DNA of 8,583 nucleotides, taken from Acidimicrobiia bacterium (lineage in GTDB: Bacteria; Actinomycetota; Acidimicrobiia; Acidimicrobiales; Ilumatobacteraceae). Location: NCBI GenBank assembly GCA_009926705.1, contig RFOJ01000032.1, forward strand, positions 1-8,583, given 5' to 3'. The notes beneath the pieces were generated by a model. It was given only the letters and a program-made list of their open reading frames with translations, did not search any database and was not told the DNA's origin. Position 1 is the first letter of the stretch, and the number at the start of each line of letters is the position of its first letter. A program made the position numbers and the translations under genes. Positions 1 to 6,142 of the stretch are shown here, in pieces.

Positions 1-1
1 C

Positions 2-763
2 GTGACGGAAGCACTCGACATGGTGCAGATGTCGAAACTCGCTGATCGGCGACCACGACAGATGTCAGGTGGCCAGCAGCAGCGCGTCGCAGTCGCGCGA
101 GCGCTCGTCAATCGCCCGAGCATCTTGTTGCTCGACGAACCGCTCGGCGCACTCGACCGCAAACTGCGCGAAGAAATGCAGATCGAGCTCTATTTGTTGC
201 AGACGCGACTGGGAATCACCTTCGTGTTCGTCACGCACGACCAAGAAGAAGCCATGTCGATGAGCGACCGCATCGCCATCATGCTCAACGGCCACATCGA
301 GCAGATTGCCGACCCTGAGACCGTCTACGAACACCCGACCACTGCGTTCGTGGCCGGCTTCGTCGGTCGAAACAACTTCTGGCAGGGCACGGCCACCGAG
401 CACGGCTCGCAAGCCGACGACGGCACGATCTTCGTCGCCAGTCGCCCAGAAGAAGACGTGCCCAACGGCGAGCCGGCACTCTCGGCCGTGCGCCCCGAGT
501 GCATCAACCTGAGCAGCAAGCAGCCCGCCAAACCCGAGAACTCGACCCAAGCCACGGTGAAGGGTGTGTCGTACTTCGGCGACGTGCTGCAATACGTCGT
601 GCGAACCCGCACAAAAGACTTGCTCGTGTTGGTACCGCGCACGAACCCCGAGCGGTTCCAGGTCGACGACCCCGTCTGGTGCTCGTGGGCGGCTGAAGAC
701 GTCTATCTCTTCTCGGCGCGCCAGGCCAACATCGTGCTCGCCGCGCCAACGGCGACCGCCTAG
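2..763 (+). CDS. potA: PotA-like ABC transporter ATP-binding protein (5' end outside the window)
   Basis: This is the ATPase subunit of a polyamine-type (spermidine/putrescine family) ABC importer, a cytoplasmic protein that would drive the fused permease encoded downstream. Numbering from the first visible codon, the ABC signature MSGGQQQR is at 21-28, Walker B LLLDEP at 42-47, the D-loop LGALD follows, and the switch histidine is H79 in VTHDQEEAM. The C-terminal part from about 165 looks like a TOBE regulatory domain, with a VRPE motif, as in PotA/MalK-type ATPases. Walker A and the Q-loop are missing because the gene begins before the window, so the GTG at base 2 is not claimed as the start. 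The stop is TAG at 761-763. The family assignment is strong. The substrate class rests on the PotD-like and PotB/C-like neighbours and is an inference; iron or other small-solute ATPases share these motifs. Confidence 0.93.
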   Translation: MTEALDMVQMSKLADRRPRQMSGGQQQRVAVARALVNRPSILLLDEPLGALDRKLREEMQIELYLLQTRLGITFVFVTHDQEEAMSMSDRIAIMLNGHIEQIADPETVYEHPTTAFVAGFVGRNNFWQGTATEHGSQADDGTIFVASRPEEDVPNGEPALSAVRPECINLSSKQPAKPENSTQATVKGVSYFGDVLQYVVRTRTKDLLVLVPRTNPERFQVDDPVWCSWAAEDVYLFSARQANIVLAAPTATA

Positions 764-913
764 CGCCTGCCGCCACGGCCTAACCGGCTCGCGGCGGTCG
801 CTTCGCGGGCTTGCTCACCTCTGCCGCCGTCACCTCGCCGACTCGCCCCACGTTCGAGCCGCTCGACCGGACCGCGCCGACGGCTTGGCGGCCCGCGCTT
901 CGTGCGAGTGCGC

Positions 914-919
914 TAACTT
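914..919 (+). promoter_or_regulatory. Candidate -10 element upstream of the potD-like gene
   Basis: TAACTT matches the TANNNT pattern of actinobacterial sigma-70-type -10 boxes. It would place the transcript start near 926, giving a leader of about 45 nt before the ATG at 971. No good -35 hexamer stands at a 16-18 bp spacing; the nearest TTG-type hexamer (885-890) is 23 bp away. The evidence is weak because such hexamers occur by chance. Confidence 0.25.
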
Positions 920-958
920 GGGCAAAACACGTCGGCGGCGTGTGCCGTCGTACACCAC

Positions 959-965
959 AGGGGGA
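959..965 (+). promoter_or_regulatory. Ribosome binding site for the potD-like gene
   Basis: AGGGGGA lies 5 nt before the ATG at 971. It is a strong Shine-Dalgarno match and fixes this start, which is also the one that gives a complete N-terminal signal sequence. Confidence 0.75.
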
Positions 966-970
966 CCAAC

Positions 971-2189
971 ATGGCCAAGCAACTCCGCATGCTCGCACCG
1001 GAAGCATTCCGCGAGCATCTCTCGCGTCGCGCATTCATCACCGGCGGCACCGCAGCAGCGGGCTTTGCCGTGGTGCTCGCAGCATGCGGCGGCTCTGAAG
1101 AAGAGTCGAGCAGCGACGGTGGTAGCGGCGGCGAAGCTGCCTCAGGCGATTACAGCCGCGTCATCAACAAGTCCTCAGGTTCGCTTGCGATGTACACCTG
1201 GGGTGATTACAACGACCCTGAAATCGTCGGTTCACTTGCGGAGAGCGAACTCGGCGTCACGATGAAGGTCGACTACTACCCGAGCAACGAAGACCTCATC
1301 ACCAAGTTGGCGGCGAGCAACGGCAATAGCGGATTCGACATCGTCGTTCCAACCGGCCCTTATGTGCCGCAGATGATCGAGAAGGGTCTCATCCAGAAAC
1401 TGGACATGTCGAAGCTTCCGAACTTCGGCAACATCGATACCGCGTACGTGTCGCAAGCGTGGGATCCCAACAACGAGTACTCGGTCTGTAAGAACTGGGG
1501 TAGCACCGGCTACTTCTACAACAAGACGAAGATCACTCGGAAGATGGAGACCTGGCAGGACTTCATCGATGCCTATGAACGAAGGCAGCGGCGACTGCGC
1601 GATGATCGACACCGCGCCGAACCTCTGCGGCATGTGGTACTGGGCCAACGGCCACAACTGGAACGACCAAGACCCGGCCAAGCTCGACGCCTGCGAGAAG
1701 TTTCTCGTCGACGAGTTCGCGCAGCACATCAAGGCATTCGACTCGTACCCGAGCACCAAACTCGCCGAGGGCGCGTACAGCCTCGCAATGGGTTGGAACG
1801 GCGACCTCCGTCAGGCCTACGTTCGCATCGCGGACGCTGGCGGCAACCCCGACGAATGGGTGTGGGTGCTCGGTGCGCCAGCCACCGAACTCTGGATGGA
1901 CACCTACTGCATCGCTGCCGGCGCGCCGAACCCCGACGCCGCCCACGCGTGGATTAACTGGGAGCTCGTCCCAGAGATCTCGATCAAAGACCTGCAGTAC
2001 CACGGCTACAACACCGGCATGAAGAACATGGACTCGCTTATCGCTGAGATCGCACCCGACCTCGAGCGCGGAGAGATGATCTTCTTCTCGCCAGAGCAGG
2101 TGGCCACGTTCCAGACGCAGGAAATTGCGCCGTCGCTCGATCGCATGGTCGACATCTACAACAAGGTGAAAGCCAAGGCCGGAGCCTGA
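971..2189 (+). CDS. potD: PotD-like substrate-binding lipoprotein, frameshifted near 1574
   Basis: This is the extracytoplasmic substrate-binding protein of the adjacent polyamine-type ABC importer. The N-terminus has twin arginines (SRRAF, 18-22), a hydrophobic stretch and the lipobox LAAC with Cys39, so Tat export and lipid anchoring are likely. A Gly/Ser/Glu-rich linker follows. PotD-like stretches include YTWGDYNDPE, SNEDLITKL, FDIVVPT and WDPNNEYS. The frame that starts at 971 carries this homology to DFIDA (codons ending at 1573). The homology then resumes in the next frame at 1575 (MNEGSGDCAMIDTAPN) and runs through WMDTYCIAAGAPNPDAA to TGA at 2187-2189. Removing the T at 1574 gives 405 residues, normal for the family; loss of two bases is the alternative. 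Read literally, the first frame runs on to 1957 as unrelated arginine-rich sequence, so no intact binding protein would be made. The frameshift may be a sequence error. Confidence 0.9.
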
Positions 2190-2210
2190 CCGTCGATTGA
2201 AGGTCGAGGC

Positions 2211-2215
2211 AGGAG
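2211..2215 (+). promoter_or_regulatory. Ribosome binding site for the fused permease
   Basis: AGGAG lies 12 nt before the GTG at 2228, a rather long spacing. No other in-frame start codon stands near the first membrane helix, so GTG 2228 is the best choice. The site lies within an imperfect copy of the potD 3' end (see findings). Confidence 0.5.
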
Positions 2216-2227
2216 CCTGATCACAAC

Positions 2228-4288
2228 GTGACCGCCGCGGTCGCACCAGAGAGACGGCGGCGCGTACGCGCGCCCAAGTTTGCGCTCGCGCTGCCGTCGA
2301 TCGTCTGGTACTTCGCATTCTTTATCGTTCCGATCGCGCTGGTCGTCGTCTACTCCTTCGGCACCAAAGACACGAGCAAGCTCGTGCCCGTCGACTTTTC
2401 CAACCCGTCGACGAAGAGCTACGTCGAAGTGTTCGACGAGACGTTCTTTACGGTGTTTCGCGGCACGCTTCGCATCGCAATTACAGCGACGCTGCTGTGC
2501 CTGCTGATCGGCTTGCCGGTCGCATACTTCGCCGCGTTCAAGGTGAGCGAGAAATGGCGTGGCATCGTGCTCGCAGCGGTGGTGGTGCCGAGTTTCACGA
2601 GTTTTTTGATCCGCACGGTCGCTTGGCGCATTCCGCTCGCACCCAACGGAAACTTCTCGAAGTGGTTGCAGGCAATCGGGCTCGTCGGCGACAAGGGAAT
2701 TCAGATTCTCGAGACGTCCAGTGCGGTGCAGCTTGCAATCGTCTACAACTACCTCGGGTTCATGATTCTTCCGTTGTATGTGGCGTTCGACCGCATCGAC
2801 GTGCGCCTGCGTGAGGCGAGCAAAGACCTTGGCGCTGGTCGTGTGTCGACCTTCTTCAGCGTGACCCTGCCGCTCGCCGGGCCGGGTATCGCGGCGGGTG
2901 TGCTGCTCACGTTCATCCCGATGTGCGGCGACTACGTGACTGCCACGGTGCTCGGTGGTGCGAAAGGCAACATGATCGGGGCCATGATCGCGTCGCAGTT
3001 CAGCGGCGCACAGAACTGGCCGCTCGGTTCCGCGATGGCGATCCTGATGATTGCCGCGGTGCTGCTCACGTTGGTGGTCGGCGCAGCAATCGTGTGGGCG
3101 TTCCCGCGAGTGCTGGGCTTGTTCGAGCCGCTCATACAACGAGTGCGACGTTCGCGTGCCGCGCGAGATGCGCAGGTGGCTGCGGCGGCATCGGCTGCCG
3201 GCGGGGCTGCGCCGTCGGGTCGCTGGTCGCTGGCCGACGGTGTGTTGCAGCGAAGCCTCGGCGTCTGGACCACGCTCGTCTTGGTCTTCCTCTTCATCCC
3301 AGTCGGACTCGTCTTCTTGCACTCGTTCAACCGCGGCAACTCGTTCACTATCTTCTCGAATGCGGTGAGCACCAAGTGGTGGGGTGAACTCTTCGACGCG
3401 TCGGTGTTCGTGACCACCGTGCTGCGCTTCGTCGTACTCATCGTGGCGGCAGTCATCGCCAAGCGCTTGCTCACGCGACGCGCGCTGTTCGGTCGCGCCG
3501 CGTACACCGTGTGGTTCGTGCCCGGTGCGTTCGCATTGGCGCTGGTGATCAACGGCCTCCTCACCAGTTGGTACGCCAAGATTTTCGACTTCGCCGGCAT
3601 CGGCGACGCCATCCGCAACTCGTTCATCGCGGCCTTCGGCGCCACAGTGATCGCCGTCGCGCTCGGCGGCACCTCGGGCGTGGCACTGGCGCGTCGACCG
3701 GGGGCTTGGTCAAACGCATTCATGGTGGTGGTCTTTCTCATCCTCGTGACGCCCGAGATCATGGACGCCATCGCGCTCGCCACGTGGTTCCCACGCATTC
3801 AAGACGTCGCCGTTATCGGCCACATTTTCACTGAAGGGTGGGGACCGTTCAACGGCGGCATCAACAAGTTGTGGGTGGGTCAGTCGCTCTACGCATCTGC
3901 CGTCGTCACACTCATCGTTCGCGCGCGACTCGCCGGACTCGACGAATCACTCGAGCAGGCAGCGGCAGATCTCGGCGCGCCTCCAGGGCGAGCATTCCGC
4001 CAGATCACGTTGCCGTTGATCGCGTCGGCGATGATCGCCGGCGGGTTGTTGTCGTTCGCGCTGTGCCTTGATAACGCGGTTATCTCCACGCTCATCAGCG
4101 AGGCAGGTTCGACCACGTTCCCCGTCGCGCTGCTCGGCGCAACCCGCAGCACGATCAAACCGTTCTGGGGTGTAGGCGCGATCAGTTTGTTCGTCGTGAC
4201 CATGGCGTCGCTGTGGTTCTTGGTGGTCATCTTGCGCCGCGGCGGTGCGTCAGCGGGCAACATCGCCGCCACGCTCACTGGCAACTAG
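2228..4288 (+). CDS. Fused PotB-PotC-type ABC transporter permease
   Basis: One 686-residue polypeptide contains two complete importer permease units, which are usually separate PotB and PotC proteins. The first half (about 17-292) has six hydrophobic helices and an EAA cytoplasmic loop (EASKDLG at 196-202, LP at 214-215) that docks on the ATPase. An Arg/Ala-rich linker (about 300-342) follows. The second half has its own EAA loop (EQAAADLG at 576-583, LP at 595-596) but about eight hydrophobic segments. Two of these, at about 394-446, look like an insertion flanked by similar motifs, KWWGELFD (383-390) and SWYAKIFD (447-454). The fused chain would form the whole membrane channel as a pseudo-dimer. 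The gene starts 38 bp after the binding-protein gene and ends 3 bp before the dehydrogenase gene, so one operon is likely. Fusion of paired permeases is known in other ABC families. The substrate is inferred only from neighbours. Confidence 0.92.
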   Translation: MTAAVAPERRRRVRAPKFALALPSIVWYFAFFIVPIALVVVYSFGTKDTSKLVPVDFSNPSTKSYVEVFDETFFTVFRGTLRIAITATLLCLLIGLPVAYFAAFKVSEKWRGIVLAAVVVPSFTSFLIRTVAWRIPLAPNGNFSKWLQAIGLVGDKGIQILETSSAVQLAIVYNYLGFMILPLYVAFDRIDVRLREASKDLGAGRVSTFFSVTLPLAGPGIAAGVLLTFIPMCGDYVTATVLGGAKGNMIGAMIASQFSGAQNWPLGSAMAILMIAAVLLTLVVGAAIVWAFPRVLGLFEPLIQRVRRSRAARDAQVAAAASAAGGAAPSGRWSLADGVLQRSLGVWTTLVLVFLFIPVGLVFLHSFNRGNSFTIFSNAVSTKWWGELFDASVFVTTVLRFVVLIVAAVIAKRLLTRRALFGRAAYTVWFVPGAFALALVINGLLTSWYAKIFDFAGIGDAIRNSFIAAFGATVIAVALGGTSGVALARRPGAWSNAFMVVVFLILVTPEIMDAIALATWFPRIQDVAVIGHIFTEGWGPFNGGINKLWVGQSLYASAVVTLIVRARLAGLDESLEQAAADLGAPPGRAFRQITLPLIASAMIAGGLLSFALCLDNAVISTLISEAGSTTFPVALLGATRSTIKPFWGVGAISLFVVTMASLWFLVVILRRGGASAGNIAATLTGN

Positions 4289-4291
4289 CCA

Positions 4292-5248
4292 GTGGCGCAC
4301 CAGTCACGCGCGGTGGCACCGCGTAGCGCGGGCCCTGGTTCGTCGCGAATCGCTGTCGGCCCCGCCAAGACCCCCGAGTGGATTCGCGATGCCGTGCGCG
4401 CTGCTGGTTGCACGCTCGTTGACTACGCCGATGCCGATGCTCTCGTGTGGGGCGACCCGCGCGGTGCCGATGCCCTCGGCGAAGTCATGCGAACGCACCA
4501 GCAGTTTCGCTGGGTGCAACTGCCGTTCGCGGGCATCGAAAATTTCGTGCCGCATCTCGACGACCGTCGCGTGTGGACGAGCGGAAAGGGTGTCTACGCC
4601 GAACCCGTCGCCGAGTTGTGCATGGCGTTTCTTCTCGGCGGCATGCGCCACGTCATCGGGTACTCGCGAGTGCGCGAGTGGACGGTCGATCACGGTCGTT
4701 ACCTGCTTGGCGGCAACATCGTCATCGTCGGCGGGGGAGGCATCACCACGTCGCTCGTGCGCATGCTGCAGGGGTTCAACACGCACATCACCGTGGTGCG
4801 CAGGCACCCGGCACCGATGCCCGGCGTGCAGCGCGTGGTGGGTCAGAGCGAATTGCACTCACTGTTGCCGACTGCCGACGCAGTGGTGCTCGCGTGTGCG
4901 CTGACCCCGGAGACCGAGGGGATGTTCTCAGCCCGAGAGTTTGCGCTCATGAAACGCGATGCGTGGATGGTGAACGTCGGTCGCGGGCGGCTGATCGTCA
5001 CCGACGACCTTGTCGCTGCATTGCGCGACGGAGTGATTGGCGGCGCAGCCCTCGATGTGACCGACCCCGAGCCCCTGCCGAAAGAACACGCCCTGTGGTC
5101 GCTTGACAACTGTCTCGTCACGCCGCACATCGGCAACACGCGAGCGATGGCAGTGCCACTCTTGAGCGAGCGAATCACGACGAATTGTCGTCGCTTTGCC
5201 GCTGGCGAGCCGCTCGTTGGTTTGGTCGACGTGTTGCTCGGCTACTAG
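4292..5248 (+). CDS. D-isomer-specific 2-hydroxyacid dehydrogenase family protein
   Basis: This 318-residue cytoplasmic oxidoreductase belongs to the family that interconverts 2-oxoacids and D-2-hydroxyacids using NAD(P)H, which includes glyoxylate/hydroxypyruvate reductases and phosphoglycerate dehydrogenases. The catalytic triad is visible: Arg231 in VNVGRGR, Glu260 in DPEPLP and His279 in TPHIGNTR. The Rossmann loop IVIVGGGGITT (143-153) has Thr152 where the third glycine of GxGxxG normally lies. After the second strand come Arg170-Arg171 instead of the acidic residue typical of NAD-specific enzymes, which suggests NADP(H); this is an inference. The length is normal, and no ACT domain is present as in long SerA proteins. 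The GTG start is 3 bp after the permease stop with no clear Shine-Dalgarno, suggesting translational coupling. GTG at 4313 is an alternative start. The exact substrate cannot be told from sequence. Confidence 0.9.
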   Translation: MAHQSRAVAPRSAGPGSSRIAVGPAKTPEWIRDAVRAAGCTLVDYADADALVWGDPRGADALGEVMRTHQQFRWVQLPFAGIENFVPHLDDRRVWTSGKGVYAEPVAELCMAFLLGGMRHVIGYSRVREWTVDHGRYLLGGNIVIVGGGGITTSLVRMLQGFNTHITVVRRHPAPMPGVQRVVGQSELHSLLPTADAVVLACALTPETEGMFSAREFALMKRDAWMVNVGRGRLIVTDDLVAALRDGVIGGAALDVTDPEPLPKEHALWSLDNCLVTPHIGNTRAMAVPLLSERITTNCRRFAAGEPLVGLVDVLLGY

Positions 5249-5326
5249 GCAGCGCACTCGGCAATTGACGGCTCGGCGTTGCGCTCGCCCAGCAGCGGTC
5301 TGCGCCAATAGCGTCGGGCAGGTCGC

Positions 5327-5935
5327 ATGACCGATCATTACGCAACGCTGGGTGTGCCTCGCACGGCATCGCTCGATCAGATTCGTCGCGCCTACCGCGA
5401 GCGCATGCGTAACACGCACCCCGACTCCGCTTCTCGTAGTTCGGCTCGTGGTGTTTCAAGCCATGCATCGACTGAGGAAGTCACCCGAATTGTCGAGGCG
5501 TGGAACATCTTGTCGTCGCCCGATCGTCGAGCCGCTTACGACCTGCAACTTGCCGTCGGCAGTGCGGCGGGGGCAGACGGTACAACTTCTCGCGTCACCC
5601 AGTCACGCGCAGCGCAGCACTCAGATCTCGACCGCGCGTATGCGCCGGCGCGCTTTCCGTGGAGATTCGTGCTCACCATCATCGGTGTGGGGGCGGCAAT
5701 CCTGATCGTGTTGCACATCATGGGCGACCCGATGCCCGAACGCGGCATCGACGGTTTGATCTCCGCAGGTTCATGTGTCGACTTCGATGACGTGGGTGCC
5801 GCGTACGAAGTGCCGTGCAACGGGCCGCACCAAGCCGTGGCACGCGAACTCGTACCGTTCGATTCCGCGTGCGACAGCGACACCACCCAGGCGCGCGACC
5901 GCCAGGGCATGGGCACCGTCTGCATCGAGCCATAG
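5327..5935 (+). CDS. Membrane-anchored J-domain protein with a four-cysteine extracytoplasmic tail
   Basis: The 202-residue protein starts with a J domain (about 3-73): YATLGV, the HPD motif at 31-33 that stimulates Hsp70/DnaK ATPase, and WNILSSPDRRAAYD at the end. There is no Gly/Phe region, zinc finger or DnaJ C-terminal substrate domain, so it is not canonical DnaJ. A polar linker leads to one membrane helix (about 112-133). Arginines just before the helix (RFPWR) suggest the J domain is cytoplasmic and the last 70 residues lie outside. That tail has Cys150, Cys164, Cys182 and Cys199, spaced to allow two disulfides, with the motif VPCNGPHQA. It resembles the septum-formation-like domain (C...V.C..PH...) of actinobacterial membrane proteins, a tentative match. 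GGCAGG at 5317-5322 precedes the ATG. It probably recruits DnaK to the membrane; the client is unknown. Confidence 0.85.
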   Translation: MTDHYATLGVPRTASLDQIRRAYRERMRNTHPDSASRSSARGVSSHASTEEVTRIVEAWNILSSPDRRAAYDLQLAVGSAAGADGTTSRVTQSRAAQHSDLDRAYAPARFPWRFVLTIIGVGAAILIVLHIMGDPMPERGIDGLISAGSCVDFDDVGAAYEVPCNGPHQAVARELVPFDSACDSDTTQARDRQGMGTVCIEP

Positions 5936-5966
5936 CTTGCGCACGGCACCACTTCTGTTTTGCCGC

Positions 5967-5972
5967 TAGCCT
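5967..5972 (+). promoter_or_regulatory. Candidate -10 element for the tRNA gene
   Basis: TAGCCT fits TANNNT and lies 13 bp before the mature tRNA 5' end, giving a predicted transcript start near 5979-5980 and a short leader. A TTGCGC hexamer at 5937-5942 resembles a -35 box but is 24 bp away, too far for normal sigma-70 spacing. Confidence 0.3.
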
Positions 5973-5985
5973 CACGAAGCACAGA

Positions 5986-6061
5986 GGGCGATTAGCTCAG
6001 TCGGAAGAGCGCTACGTTCACATCGTAGAAGTCGTGGGATCGAGGCCCGCATCGCCCACCA
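5986..6061 (+). tRNA. tRNA-Val, anticodon CAC
   Basis: The 76-nt sequence folds into a full cloverleaf. The acceptor stem GGGCGAT (5986-5992) pairs perfectly with ATCGCCC (6051-6057). The D stem is GCTC/GAGC (5995-5998, 6007-6010) with GG in the loop. The anticodon stem is CTACG/CGTAG (6012-6016, 6024-6028) with loop TTCACAT, putting CAC at positions 34-36, which reads the valine codon GUG. The variable loop has 5 nt. The T stem GTGGG/CCCGC (6034-6038, 6046-6050) has one G-T pair. The discriminator is A6058, and CCA is encoded at 6059-6061. The T loop reads ATCGAGG, so position 54 is A rather than the usual T; the rest of the loop (T55, C56, G57, A58) is normal. The gene stands alone between two protein genes. 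Confidence 0.96.
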
Positions 6062-6129
6062 AGACGCGAGCGTCGGCGGCGCCGCACAGAGCGAGCCGCC
6101 AGATTCCCCACTCGTAGCGAGGCGCTCCC

Positions 6130-6135
6130 TACTGT
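6130..6135 (+). promoter_or_regulatory. Candidate -10 element placed for leaderless transcription of the DUF3499 gene
   Basis: TACTGT fits TANNNT and ends 7 bp before the GTG start at 6143, so the transcript would begin at or next to the start codon. No Shine-Dalgarno sequence precedes that GTG. Both facts fit the leaderless mRNAs common in actinobacteria. No clear -35 box was seen. Confidence 0.4.
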
Positions 6136-6142
6136 TGTAGCC

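Larger units (their letters stand above)
764..970. other. Intergenic gap between the ATPase and binding-protein genes
   Basis: No convincing gene was found in these 207 bases; the frames that cross it are arginine-rich shadows without homology signs. Near its end it holds a candidate -10 element (914-919) and a strong ribosome binding site (959-965) for the next gene. A GC-rich pair of complementary arms (around 790-797 and 823-829) is too far apart to call a terminator. The gap suggests that the binding-protein gene may have its own promoter. Confidence 0.5.

Noticed and set aside
564..1265. Plus-strand open frame of 233 codons bridging potA, the gap and potD
   Set aside because: It overlaps two confirmed genes in another frame and translates to Ser/Arg/Pro-rich sequence with no domain.
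1560..1590. Programmed ribosomal frameshifting as the explanation for the broken potD frame
   Set aside because: No slippery run, shifty stop codon or obvious downstream structure is present, and binding proteins of this family are not known to use it.
1563..2318. Antisense open frame of 251 codons opposite the potD 3' half
   Set aside because: Low-complexity Arg/Val-rich translation with no motif; the opposite strand carries clear PotD homology.
2156..3322. Long antisense open frame of 388 codons on the minus strand opposite the permease gene
   Set aside because: It is rich in Arg, His, Asp and Glu with no recognisable domain, lies fully opposite a well-supported gene, and is a typical shadow frame of GC-rich DNA.
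5265..5270. TTGACG resembling a -35 box before the J-domain gene
   Set aside because: No -10 hexamer stands 16-18 bp downstream; the nearest TANNNT (5309-5314) is 38 bp away.
6075..6100. GGCGGC/GCCGCC inverted repeat after the tRNA, as a possible terminator
   Set aside because: The stem is only 6 bp with a 14-nt loop and no T-run; such arms are common by chance in this base composition.
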